Assembly: GCF_902506415.1 (NCBI RefSeq)
Contig: NZ_LR733275.1
Span: forward strand, 3,077,795-3,141,794
Source: Massilia sp. 9I
Lineage (GTDB): Bacteria; Pseudomonadota; Gammaproteobacteria; Burkholderiales; Burkholderiaceae_D
Direction: 5' to 3'
Length of the DNA stretch: 64,000 bases
Shown here: positions 35,640 to 44,743 of the stretch, in pieces
Position numbering within the stretch: the first letter of the stretch is position 1
Layout: each line of letters starts with the position of its first letter
Notes under the pieces: generated by a model
The model's input: the letters and a program-made list of their open reading frames with translations, nothing else
Database searches by the model: none
Told to the model about the DNA's origin: nothing
Program-made: the position numbers and the translations under genes

Positions 35640-36470
35640 TTATTTCACCAGCCGTTGCCAGATGGCGGTGGTCGCCGCCGCTTGGTTCATGCTGTAGAAA
35701 TGCAGGCCCGGCGCGCCGCCGGCCAGCAGGCGTTCGCACAGGCTAGTGACCACATCCAGGCCGAAGGCCTTGATCGAAGCCGAATCGTCGCCGAAGCTGG
35801 CCAGCTTGTTGCGCACCCAGCGCGGGATCTCGGCGCCGCACATGTCCGAGAAGCGCATCAGCTGCGTGTAGTTGGTGATCGGCATGATGCCCGCCACCAC
35901 CGGCACGTCTACGCCCAGCTTGCGCGCATTGTCGACGAAGTCGAAGTAGGCGTCCGCGTTGTAGAAGTACTGGGTAATGGCGGCGTTCGCGCCGGCCTGC
36001 ACCTTGCGGGCAAACGCCTGCAGGTCGTCCTGCGGCGAGCGTGCCTGCGGGTGCATTTCCGGATAGGCCGCCACTTCGATGTGGAACCAGTCGCCGGTTT
36101 CCTTGCGTATGAACTCGACCAGCTCGTTGGCGTAGCGGAATTCACCGCCGGCGCCATAGCCGCTCGGCAGGTCGCCGCGCAGGGCCACGACGCGGCGGAT
36201 GCCGTTGTCCTGGAACTGCTGCAGGATCGCGCGCAGCGATTCGCGGCTGCCGCCCACGCAGGACAGGTGCGGCGCGGCCTGGTGGCCTTCGGCCTTGATC
36301 TCGAGCACGGTCTGCAGGGTGCCCTGCTGGGTGGTGCCGCCGGCACCAAAAGTCACCGAGAAATACTTCGGCTGGAGCTCGGCCAGCTTCTGGCGGACGG
36401 CGCGCAGTTTCTCCGCGCCTTCATCGGTCTTCGGCGGGAAGAACTCGATACTGAAATTAGGAGTTTCCAT
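35640..36470 (-). CDS. metF: Methylenetetrahydrofolate reductase
   Basis: 276 residues, normal for bacterial MetF. It reduces 5,10-methylene-THF to 5-methyl-THF with FAD, providing methyl groups for methionine. The N-terminal signature FSIEFFPPKTDEG, then YFSVTFGAGG and VALRGDLP, are characteristic. The ATG used overlaps the end of the upstream small membrane protein gene by 14 bases, and GGAG lies just before it, so the two are translationally coupled. Downstream of ahcY and its SAH riboswitch, which fits methyl-cycle control. Confidence 0.93.
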   Translation of the reverse strand: METPNFSIEFFPPKTDEGAEKLRAVRQKLAELQPKYFSVTFGAGGTTQQGTLQTVLEIKAEGHQAAPHLSCVGGSRESLRAILQQFQDNGIRRVVALRGDLPSGYGAGGEFRYANELVEFIRKETGDWFHIEVAAYPEMHPQARSPQDDLQAFARKVQAGANAAITQYFYNADAYFDFVDNARKLGVDVPVVAGIMPITNYTQLMRFSDMCGAEIPRWVRNKLASFGDDSASIKAFGLDVVTSLCERLLAGGAPGLHFYSMNQAAATTAIWQRLVK

Positions 36471-36813
36471 CTTTGTCTTTGAGGAGCAAGGTAGAAAGCG
36501 CCCACGAAATGATGCTGTACAAAATCGCTGCAATGAAGGCCGAGCCGAATCCCCGGACGTCGAAGCCTTCGATCCAGTGCGACACCAGCCAGAACAGGAA
36601 GGCGTTGATCACCAGGATGAACAGGCCCAGCGAGACCACCGTCACCGGCAGGGTCAGGATCACCAGCACGGGACGGATCAGGGTGTTGACCAGTCCCAGC
36701 ACGAGCGCGGCGATCAGCGCGGTCGTGAAATTGGTGACGACGACGGAAGACATCAGGAACGGCAAGGCCATCAGGGCCACGGCATTGGTCAGCCAGGTAA
36801 CAAGCAAGCGCAT
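36457..36813 (-). CDS. Small four-helix membrane protein, phage-holin superfamily IV type
   Basis: 118 residues starting MRLLVTWLTNAVALMALPFL, with four hydrophobic segments (about 5-22, 27-48, 55-78, 90-110) and the conserved TLIRPVLVILTLPVTVVSLG. This matches the PF04020-type family, which is widespread on chromosomes and, despite its name, not evidence for prophage. Function unknown. Its end overlaps metF, and it follows ahcY after a terminator hairpin, a frequent arrangement in Burkholderiales. Confidence 0.82.
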   Translation of the reverse strand: MRLLVTWLTNAVALMALPFLMSSVVVTNFTTALIAALVLGLVNTLIRPVLVILTLPVTVVSLGLFILVINAFLFWLVSHWIEGFDVRGFGSAFIAAILYSIISWALSTLLLKDKDGNS

Positions 36814-36870
36814 CGCATCGACTTTCGTGGAACGCGGGTGCTTCTCAGCACGAGAAACACCCGGCTGTTG

Positions 36871-36898
36871 AAAAAACGGGCGCTGTAGAAGCGCCCGC
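36871..36898 (-). terminator. Terminator between ahcY and the small membrane protein gene
   Basis: Reading the minus strand, a stem CGGGCGCT / AGCGCCCG with a five-base loop is followed by TTTTTT, 16 bases after the ahcY stop. It should end or reduce transcription before the holin-like and metF genes. Confidence 0.8.
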
Positions 36899-36913
36899 AT
36901 CGACTACCAAGGA

Positions 36914-38326
36914 TTAGTAACGGTAGTGGTCCGGTTTGTACGGACCTTCTTTGCTCACCGAGATGTAGGCGGCCTGCTCTTCGGTCAGCGTGGTCAGCTG
37001 GGCGTTGAGCTTCTTGAGCTGCAGGCGGGCGACCTTTTCGTCCAGGTGCTTCGGCAGGGTGTAGACGCCGACCGGGTACTTGGCGGTGTTGGCGAACAGT
37101 TCGATCTGGGCGATGGTCTGGTTCGCGAACGACGAGCTCATCACGTACGACGGGTGGCCGGTACCGCAGCCGAGGTTCACCAGGCGGCCTTCGGCCAGCA
37201 GGATGATGCGCTTGCCATCCGGGAAGATCACGTGGTCGACCTGCGGCTTGATGTTTTCCCACTCGTACTTCTTGAGCGCGGCGACTTCGATCTCGTTGTC
37301 GAAGTGACCGATGTTGCAGACGATGGCCTGGTCCTTCATCTTGAGCATGTGCTCTTCGGTGATGACATGGTAGTTGCCGGTGCAGGTAACAAAAATGTCG
37401 CCGTGTTCGGCAGCGTAGTCCATGGTCACGACGCGGTAGCCTTCCATCGCGGCCTGCAGGGCGCAGATCGGGTCGATCTCGGTGACCCACACTTGCGCCG
37501 ACAGCGCGCGCATGGCCTGGGCCGAGCCCTTGCCCACGTCGCCGTAGCCGGCGATCACGGCGATCTTGCCTGCGATCATGACGTCGGTCGCGCGCTTGAT
37601 GCCGTCCACCAGCGATTCGCGGCAGCCGTACAGGTTGTCGAACTTCGACTTGGTGACCGAGTCGTTGACGTTGATTGCCGGGAAGGCCAGCTTGCCTTCC
37701 TGGTGCATCTGGTACAGGCGGTGCACGCCGGTGGTGGTTTCTTCGGTCACGCCCAGGATGCACGGCAGACGCTTCGAATACCAGGCCGGATCACGCGCCA
37801 GGCGGCCCTTGATCGAGTTGAACAGGCAGATCTCTTCTTCCGAGCCCGGCTTGTCCAGCACCGAGATGTCCTTTTCCGCGCGCACGCCCAAGTGCAGCAG
37901 CAGGGTGGCGTCGCCGCCGTCGTCCAGGATCATGTTGGCGTGGTTGTCACCCGGCCATTCGAAGATGCGGTGGGTGTATTCCCAGTACTCGTCCAGGGTT
38001 TCGCCCTTGACGGCGAACACCGGGGTGCCGACCGAGGCGATGGCAGCGGCGGCGTGGTCCTGGGTCGAGTAGATGTTGCACGATGCCCAGCGCACTTGCG
38101 CGCCGAGGGCTTCCAGGGTGCGGATCAGGACCGCGGTCTGGATGGTCATGTGCAGCGAACCGGCGATGCGTGCGCCTTTCAGTGGCTGGGCAGCGGCGTA
38201 TTCCTCGCGGATCGCCATCAGGCCCGGCATTTCGGTTTCTGCAATGCGGATTTCCTTCTCGCCCCAGCTGGCCAGGGAGATGTCTGCTACGTGGAAATCG
38301 TTGAGGTCTTTGAGTACGGCGCTCAT
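36914..38326 (-). CDS. ahcY: Adenosylhomocysteinase
   Basis: 470 residues. It hydrolyses S-adenosylhomocysteine to adenosine and homocysteine, relieving product inhibition of methyltransferases. Recognised by [20 protein letters not shown], the NAD-binding [20 protein letters not shown], and the C-terminal ending KPDHYRY. AAAGGAGGG is about five bases upstream of the ATG at 38326; a GTG one codon earlier is less well spaced. An SAH riboswitch lies in its leader, so expression should rise when the substrate accumulates. Confidence 0.96.
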   Translation of the reverse strand: MSAVLKDLNDFHVADISLASWGEKEIRIAETEMPGLMAIREEYAAAQPLKGARIAGSLHMTIQTAVLIRTLEALGAQVRWASCNIYSTQDHAAAAIASVGTPVFAVKGETLDEYWEYTHRIFEWPGDNHANMILDDGGDATLLLHLGVRAEKDISVLDKPGSEEEICLFNSIKGRLARDPAWYSKRLPCILGVTEETTTGVHRLYQMHQEGKLAFPAINVNDSVTKSKFDNLYGCRESLVDGIKRATDVMIAGKIAVIAGYGDVGKGSAQAMRALSAQVWVTEIDPICALQAAMEGYRVVTMDYAAEHGDIFVTCTGNYHVITEEHMLKMKDQAIVCNIGHFDNEIEVAALKKYEWENIKPQVDHVIFPDGKRIILLAEGRLVNLGCGTGHPSYVMSSSFANQTIAQIELFANTAKYPVGVYTLPKHLDEKVARLQLKKLNAQLTTLTEEQAAYISVSKEGPYKPDHYRY

Positions 38327-38353
38327 CACGCCCTCCTTTCAATGGTTGAAAAA

Positions 38354-38426
38354 AGTAACGTGAGCGCAGTTGCTGATATCCGAGCCTGGCGAAGATGGGA
38401 ATCTTCGTCGCAACGCTCCTCGGAAT
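38354..38426 (-). promoter_or_regulatory. SAH riboswitch upstream of ahcY
   Basis: Reading the minus strand, the leader contains CCGAGGAGCGTTGCGAC, a hairpin arm, GCCAGGCTCGGA and GCGCTCACGTTA, matching the conserved core of the S-adenosylhomocysteine riboswitch known upstream of ahcY in proteobacteria. Pairings visible: CCGAG/CTCGG (38419-38423 with 38380-38384), a variable hairpin 38388-38411, and a pseudoknot-type pairing of GAGCG (38414-38418) with CGCTC (38362-38366). SAH binding normally switches the downstream gene on. It ends about 28 bases before the ahcY start codon. Confidence 0.9.
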
Positions 38427-38538
38427 TCATAAGTTTAACACGGGTGGCGGCGGGTGTGGCCGGCAGCGTTGTTTGGGAATGCTTTGGGTTGTGGTGCAAG
38501 GATGCGTCGTAGTGTGCTGCGAAATTGGGTTCCGGCCT

Positions 38539-38873
38539 TGAACTGCCACAAGAAAGTTGGACAGCTATTGTCCACTTTCGAGGGGTAGATGGTTAAGTAC
38601 ACAAAAGAGATCAAGCTCAGGGTCATCAAGCAATATCTGGAGGGGCAGCTAGGCTATCGATGGAGAGCTTCTTCGCCGTGCTCAAGACCGAATGCTTCCA
38701 CGGGCAGAGCTTTACTGACGCGAAGGCACTACGAGCCACGATCGATGAATACATCGGGTATTACAATACCAAACGCATCAGTACCGCCTTGGGCGGCCTG
38801 ACCCCGCTTCAATGCAGGGGCAAGCACGCTCAGGCTACATAAAACAGATGTCCAACTTTTGTGTGGCAGTTCA
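38539..38873 (+). mobile_element. Internally deleted IS3-family (IS150-like) element, 335 bp
   Basis: Terminal inverted repeats of 25 bases match at 23 positions (38539-38563 and 38849-38873; both begin TGAACTGCCACA from the outside). A three-base duplication CCT flanks the element (38536-38538 and 38874-38876), the target-site size of this IS subgroup. Inside are only the first codons of orfA and the last about 55 codons of orfB, so a large internal deletion has removed the transposase core. It could be moved only by a related transposase acting in trans. Confidence 0.85.
38589..38842 (+). pseudogene. Transposase remnant (orfA start plus orfB end)
   Basis: MVKYTKEIKLRVIKQYLEGQ at 38589 is the helix-turn-helix start of an IS150-type OrfA. 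It breaks off after about 20 codons. From 38660 a different frame reads MESFFAVLKTECFHGQSFTD and GYYNTKRISTALGGLTPLQ, the C-terminal end of the integrase-type OrfB, up to a stop at 38842. The first two catalytic acidic residues of the DDE domain are missing, so it is inactive. Confidence 0.85.
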
Positions 38874-38983
38874 CCTTCGCCGGAACGACGGCTCATCGTT
38901 AAGTGGTACTGTCAGCACGTCGTCCCGGCGCAGGCCGGGACCCAAGTTCAGGTGCGCACCACAAGGCACGCACTGACCACTAA

Positions 38984-40150
<1,167 letters not shown>

Positions 40151-40339
40151 GTAGGCTCCAGTTACTGCTGTGTTTATATACGTGCCGCAGCAACTTTTGC
40201 CTGCGACGCTTTAGCGACATTTATATTCCGCTTCGCAAGTTGTCTATTAACTCGGCGGATCCTGCATAAAGTGGTATTTTACGCTTCCTTCGAGAATTTT
40301 GCTCTACCACGCCCTCTTCTTTCAACCTTAGTCAATCGC

Positions 40340-41191
40340 ATGTTAGTTTCTTTATTCCGTGCACTATCGGTACTTCCGCTACCGTTTCTGCATGCCCTCG
40401 GCGCGGCCCTCGGCTGGCTGGTGTATTTACTGTCCGGCTCCTATCGGCGCCGCCTGCGCGCCAACCTGGCCCAGGCCGGCTATGAACGGCATTTGAACGC
40501 CGCCGTGTCCGAAGCCGGCAAGGCCATTATCGAGCTCGCCTTCGTCTGGTGCGCCGATCCCAAGCGCGTGGCGCGCCATGCCAGCGTCGAGAACTGGGAG
40601 CTGGTGCAGGAGCGGTTAGACAGCGGCCGCGGCATCGTGTTCCTGACGCCCCACCTGGGCTGCTTCGAAATGACGGCCCAGCAGATCGCGCTGCAGACCG
40701 CCCTGACCGTCATGTACCGCCCGCCGAAGAAGAGCGCCCTGAAACCGCTGGTGGAAGGCGCGCGCGCCCGCCACAACCTGAAACTCGCCCCGGCCACCCT
40801 GTCCGGCGTGCGCATCCTGGCCAAGACCCTGAAAAGCGGCGAGCCGATCGGCCTGCTGCCGGACCAGGTGCCGCAGGAAGGCGAAGGCGTGTGGGCGCCC
40901 TGGTTCGGCCGCACCGCCTACACCATGACCCTGCCCGCCAAACTGGCCCAGCTGGGCAAAGCCGACATCCTGCTGGTCTACGCCGAGCGCTTGCCCCATG
41001 GCCGTGGCTATGTGGTGCGCTTCGTGCCCTTCGAGGGCAGCCTGGAAGGCAGCGCCGCGGACCAGGCGGCCTCGATCAACCGCGCGATGGAGCAATTGAT
41101 CGCGCGCTGCCCGGCCCAGTACTTCTGGAGCTACAACCGCTACAAGCAACCGGAAGGTGTGGCCGGCCCGGAAAGCGAGGCCGCGGCATGA
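40340..41191 (+). CDS. Lipid A biosynthesis (lauroyl) acyltransferase, first copy
   Basis: 283 residues, LpxL/LpxM (HtrB/MsbB) family. The family adds secondary acyl chains to lipid A at the inner membrane. An N-terminal hydrophobic segment (LSVLPLPFLHALGAALGWLV) is followed by the H-x4-E catalytic motif in LTPHLGCFEMTAQQ and the downstream GLLPDQVPQEGEGVWAPWFG. No clear ribosome site precedes the ATG. Its stop overlaps the next acyltransferase gene (ATGA). Confidence 0.88.
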   Translation: MLVSLFRALSVLPLPFLHALGAALGWLVYLLSGSYRRRLRANLAQAGYERHLNAAVSEAGKAIIELAFVWCADPKRVARHASVENWELVQERLDSGRGIVFLTPHLGCFEMTAQQIALQTALTVMYRPPKKSALKPLVEGARARHNLKLAPATLSGVRILAKTLKSGEPIGLLPDQVPQEGEGVWAPWFGRTAYTMTLPAKLAQLGKADILLVYAERLPHGRGYVVRFVPFEGSLEGSAADQAASINRAMEQLIARCPAQYFWSYNRYKQPEGVAGPESEAAA

Positions 41192-42051
41192 GACTCCTGC
41201 TCGGCTTCCTGTGGCTGCTGCACTTCCTGCCGCTGCCCATCCTGGGGCGCCTTGGCGAAGCGGTCGGCAGCCTGATGTTCCTGATCATGGGCAAGCGCCG
41301 CCGCATCACCCTGATCAACCTGCGCCTGTGCCTGCCCGAAAAGTCGGAAAGCGAACGTTACGCGATCGCCAAACAGCACTTCCGCGCCTACGCGCGCAGC
41401 ATCTTCGAGCGTTCGATCCTGTGGTGGGCGCCGGAAGAACGCGTGCGCAGCTATATCCATGTGGAACCCGCCGTGCCGCAGGCCGAGATGGAAGCGGGCC
41501 CGACCATCCTGCTGTGCCCGCACTTCGTCTGCCTGGATGTGGCCGGCGTGGCGTCGCGCGTGATCCCGGTGTGCAGCATGTACGTGCCGCAAAAAAACGA
41601 AGCCTTCGACAAGCTGCTGCGCCATGGCCGTGAACGCTACGGCCCGGTACGCCTGGTGACGCGCAAGGAAGGCATCAAGCCGATCCTGCGCGCGCTGCGC
41701 GACGGCCTGCCCTACTTCATGCTGCCGGACATGGACTTCGGCGAAAAGGATGCGGAGTTCGTGCCCTTCTTCGGCATCCCGGCCGCTACCCTGACCGCAC
41801 TGGGCCGCATCGCCGCGACCACCGGCGCCAAGGTGATTCCGGTGATCGCCACCTACCTGCCGAACTACCAGGGCTGGCGTGTGCGTTTTTATCCGGCGTG
41901 GGAGAATTACCCGGGCGACGACATGGTGGAAGCGACGCGCCGCATGAATGCCTTCATCGAAGAGCGCGTGCGCGAAGCGCCGGCCGAGTATTTCTGGACG
42001 CATAAACGCTTCAAGACCCGGCCGCCGGGCGAGCCCTCGTTCTACGACTAA
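41188..42051 (+). CDS. lpxL: Lipid A biosynthesis acyltransferase, second copy
   Basis: 287 residues of the same LpxL/LpxM family, with an N-terminal membrane segment (LLLGFLWLLHFLPLPILGRL), catalytic H-x4-D in LCPHFVCLDVAG, and LPDMDFGEKDAEFVPFFG. Its ATG overlaps the previous gene by four bases, so the pair is translationally coupled. The two copies are different in sequence and may add different acyl chains. The exact LpxL versus LpxM assignment is uncertain. Confidence 0.85.
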   Translation: MRLLLGFLWLLHFLPLPILGRLGEAVGSLMFLIMGKRRRITLINLRLCLPEKSESERYAIAKQHFRAYARSIFERSILWWAPEERVRSYIHVEPAVPQAEMEAGPTILLCPHFVCLDVAGVASRVIPVCSMYVPQKNEAFDKLLRHGRERYGPVRLVTRKEGIKPILRALRDGLPYFMLPDMDFGEKDAEFVPFFGIPAATLTALGRIAATTGAKVIPVIATYLPNYQGWRVRFYPAWENYPGDDMVEATRRMNAFIEERVREAPAEYFWTHKRFKTRPPGEPSFYD

Positions 42052-42102
42052 TTAAGCTGGGCTAATCTTTTACGGATTTAGTTAAGCAGAACTGAAACAG
42101 GC

Positions 42103-42954
42103 ATGAAACTGAAATTCACCAAGATGCATGGCGCCGGCAACGATTTCATCGTCGTCGATGCGATCAACCAGGACGTGAATCTGAGCCCGGAACAATGGCG
42201 CCAGTTGGCCAACCGCCGCTTCGGCATCGGGGCCGACCAGATCCTGGTGGTCGAGCGCCCGGCGAGCGAAGGCATCGATTTCCGCTACCGCATCTTCAAC
42301 AGCGACGGCGGCGAAGTCGAACAGTGCGGCAATGGCGCGCGTGCCTTCGCCCGCTTCGTCAGCGACAAGGGTTTGTCCGGCGAGCGCAGCATCCGTGTCG
42401 AGACCATGAAGGGCATTATCGCCCCGCGCCTCGAAGACGACGGCAGCGTCACGGTGGACATGGGCGCCCCGCGCCTGGATCCGGCAGAGGTGCCGTTCGA
42501 CGCCGCCGGACTGGATGGCCGTGCCGAGGGCGAGGACACGACCTGGCCGCTGTCGGTGGACGGCGACACGGTGTTCGTATCGGTGGTCTCGATGGGCAAC
42601 CCGCACGCGGTGCAGGTGGTCGAGAACGTCGATACCGCCCCGGTCGAGAGCATGGGTCCGGCAATCGAAACCCACGCGCGTTTCCCGAAGAAAGTGAATG
42701 CCGGCTTCATGCAGGTGGTGGACCGCCACCACATCAGGCTGCGCGTATTCGAGCGCGGCGCCGGCGAGACCCTGGCTTGCGGCACCGGCTCCTGCGCCGC
42801 CGTCGTGGCCGGCATCCGGCGCGGCCTGCTCGATTCGCCGGTGCGCGTGTCGGCACGCGGCGGTGAACTCAGCATTGCCTGGGCGGGCGACGGCCAGCCG
42901 GTTTACCTCAGCGGTCCGGCGGTGACGGTGTTCGAAGGCGAAGTCGAGATCTAA
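42103..42954 (+). CDS. dapF: Diaminopimelate epimerase
   Basis: 283 residues. It interconverts LL- and meso-diaminopimelate for lysine and peptidoglycan synthesis. Both catalytic cysteines are present: Cys75 in [14 protein letters not shown] and Cys226 in [12 protein letters not shown]. The N-terminal [17 protein letters not shown] is typical. It follows the two acyltransferases by 51 bases. Its stop codon overlaps by four bases the stop of the convergent MpaB-like gene. Confidence 0.95.
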   Translation: MKLKFTKMHGAGNDFIVVDAINQDVNLSPEQWRQLANRRFGIGADQILVVERPASEGIDFRYRIFNSDGGEVEQCGNGARAFARFVSDKGLSGERSIRVETMKGIIAPRLEDDGSVTVDMGAPRLDPAEVPFDAAGLDGRAEGEDTTWPLSVDGDTVFVSVVSMGNPHAVQVVENVDTAPVESMGPAIETHARFPKKVNAGFMQVVDRHHIRLRVFERGAGETLACGTGSCAAVVAGIRRGLLDSPVRVSARGGELSIAWAGDGQPVYLSGPAVTVFEGEVEI

Positions 42955-43793
42955 GCAAGGCGCCGCGCGGCCTGGGCCGGCGGCATCTCTCCCAGCGGCA
43001 GCAGCGCGGCCGAACGCGCCAGCGCACGCACCAGCGTCGCTTCTCCAGGCCGCAATCCATGTCGGCGCAGCTGCGGCAGCGACCTGACCGGCTCCGGAAG
43101 AATCTGCACGGCGGCGCGCACCAGCAGCCACTGCAAGCGCCGCAGCGGTGCCGGCGCAATGGGCGCCGCGGCCATGGTCTGCAGGAATTCGTCGAGCGTA
43201 TCCGACCCTTGCAGGCGGGGCGCGGTCGCCGCCAGCATCCTCTCCCACTCCAGCCAGCTGCCGGGCGACCCGGTCGCGCCATACAGCAGCGCGGCGGGCC
43301 GGCCTTCGGCAAAGGCGGCATCCTTTTCGGCCGCCGACAAACGCCGGATATAGACGTGATAGGCCTCGGTAAAGCCGAAGCCGGCGGTGGCATGCACCCA
43401 GTCGAGCAGGTCCGGATCGTTCGCACGGTAGGCCAGGCCGTCGGCCGTGCTGCCTTCCACCCGGCCATGCATCCGCACCACGCGCGCGATCAGCTTTTCG
43501 GCCGCGGAACGGGGACCATAGACGGTCATCATGGCGGCGAAGCCGGTACGGCGCAGGCGCATGACGGGGTCGCGCCGGAAGCTGCTGTGCTCCCACACGC
43601 CGGCGCGCACCGCGGGTTCGGCCAGCTCGAGCAGCACCGCCGCCACGCCGCCGATGAACAGCGCGACCGGGTTGGCGAACACCTGCCAGGCCACGCCGTC
43701 AAGCGGCGCCAGCGCCGGCTCGCCCGCCGGCTGGCTGAAATCGAAAGCCATGCCGGGAGGCGGCTGCATCAGTTCTCGTATCGACTCCAGCAT
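42951..43793 (-). CDS. MpaB-family (DUF2236) oxygenase-like protein
   Basis: 280 residues. The start [15 protein letters not shown] has AGGGAG upstream; the frame is open further but without support. Family features include [39 protein letters not shown] and [20 protein letters not shown]. Members are thought to be haem-dependent oxygenases; the substrate here is unknown. It is the first gene of the accessory stretch between dapF and DUF484. Confidence 0.8.
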   Translation of the reverse strand: MLESIRELMQPPPGMAFDFSQPAGEPALAPLDGVAWQVFANPVALFIGGVAAVLLELAEPAVRAGVWEHSSFRRDPVMRLRRTGFAAMMTVYGPRSAAEKLIARVVRMHGRVEGSTADGLAYRANDPDLLDWVHATAGFGFTEAYHVYIRRLSAAEKDAAFAEGRPAALLYGATGSPGSWLEWERMLAATAPRLQGSDTLDEFLQTMAAAPIAPAPLRRLQWLLVRAAVQILPEPVRSLPQLRRHGLRPGEATLVRALARSAALLPLGEMPPAQAARRLA

Positions 43794-43869
43794 CGGGACT
43801 CCCTGTGCGCTTGACTGCCGGCGCGTTAGCGGCAAGGCTTCGCTTACCAGAACTTCATCGGCACAGCAC

Positions 43870-44373
43870 ATGAAGCTGCTTCTTTTCATGGTACTTGCCG
43901 CCTGCCCCTGGTTCGCGCAGGCCTGCTCGTTCGCGCCAGGGTACGAGCGATTCACCCCATCTGTCGCCGCGTTCGACGCCAGGATGGATGGCGACCGGAC
44001 CGCTGTGCTGCCGGCGCCGCAGATCCGCGTCGTTCAGCTCGTGCGGGGAACCGGTGCCGAGGCAGGGATGTGTGGCGACCTGCGACAGCTGACGCTGGAG
44101 CTCGACTGGCCGAAGTCCAGTGTCTATCGCTTGAACGAAGTGGGATTCTACTTCCGTGTGGTGGATGGACAGCAGCCGGACCGCATTTTTCCACTGGTAC
44201 CGATCACCGGAAAGATCACGGGCCAGCGCGCGAAGTTCTTCTTTATCTGGCTCGATGGCCATCCTCCGGCCCAGCTCCCTTTGACGCTCGAGGTCGAGGT
44301 GTTCGCCGTGAACAAAGGACTCGAGAGCGGCGCGGCACGCAGGTTTCGCATCAGTGATGCGCGCCGACCCTAA
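43870..44373 (+). CDS. Hypothetical exported protein
   Basis: 167 residues. Begins MKLLLFMVLAACPWFAQACS, a clear signal peptide; the following cysteine is two residues after a possible cleavage site. The rest looks like a small beta-rich protein (RQLTLELDWPKSS, VGFYFRVVDGQQPDRIFPLV, AQLPLTLEVEVFAVNKG). I do not recognise the family. The first ATG with a signal was used. It is divergent from the MpaB-like gene. Confidence 0.65.
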   Translation: MKLLLFMVLAACPWFAQACSFAPGYERFTPSVAAFDARMDGDRTAVLPAPQIRVVQLVRGTGAEAGMCGDLRQLTLELDWPKSSVYRLNEVGFYFRVVDGQQPDRIFPLVPITGKITGQRAKFFFIWLDGHPPAQLPLTLEVEVFAVNKGLESGAARRFRISDARRP

Positions 44374-44457
44374 GCGCGACCTTCGCTGTTCGGACAAGCC
44401 GGCCGACCAAGGATTCGACTGTCAGTGTGTGTAACTTAGAGATTTCCAGCTACCTAG

Positions 44458-44712
44458 ATGAAACTTTCCCAGAGCGAACGCGAGACCCTGATTGGACCGG
44501 CGGCGGTAGGCGTTTTCGTAGGTATCCTCTTCGCAGTCTGCACGGTCGCCTTTGATAGTGAGTACAAAGCACTTCCTGAGACTGACTTGTGGGGAATAAG
44601 CGGCCCGATGCTGAGCTTTCTCGGCGGCTTTCTCCTGGCCTTCGTCCCCCTCGGCATGGCGCCTGTACTCATCGGGCGCATCAAGTCTGGCGCCGGAAAC
44701 AAATACCGTTAA
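44458..44712 (+). CDS. Hypothetical small membrane protein
   Basis: 84 residues with two hydrophobic segments (about 14-32 and 48-71, LSFLGGFLLAFVPLGMAPVL). No ribosome site is obvious, and no family is recognised. It is kept because the frame is well placed between genes, has plausible membrane topology and lower GC than its neighbours. Confidence 0.5.
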   Translation: MKLSQSERETLIGPAAVGVFVGILFAVCTVAFDSEYKALPETDLWGISGPMLSFLGGFLLAFVPLGMAPVLIGRIKSGAGNKYR

Positions 44713-44743
44713 TCGACATTTCTGTCAGGGCGCGGGCCGTCCA

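Larger units (their letters stand above)
38525..38949. repeat. Dispersed palindromic repeat, copy 2, split by an IS element
   Basis: Left part 38525-38538 (TTGGGTTCCGGCCT) continues after the IS at 38874 as CCTTCGCCGGAACGACGG. The other arm, 38918-38948, begins CGTCGTCCCGGCGCAGGCCG. Joined, the two arms are near-complementary and resemble the copy at 25529-25644. The rest of the 657-base gap between ahcY and metK holds the riboswitch, the IS remnant, and about 100 bases at 38427-38524 with no gene, presumably the ahcY promoter. Confidence 0.7.

Noticed and set aside
36457..36813. Holin-like protein as a sign of prophage
   Set aside because: The family is widespread on bacterial chromosomes, no other phage genes are near, and it lies between ahcY and metF.
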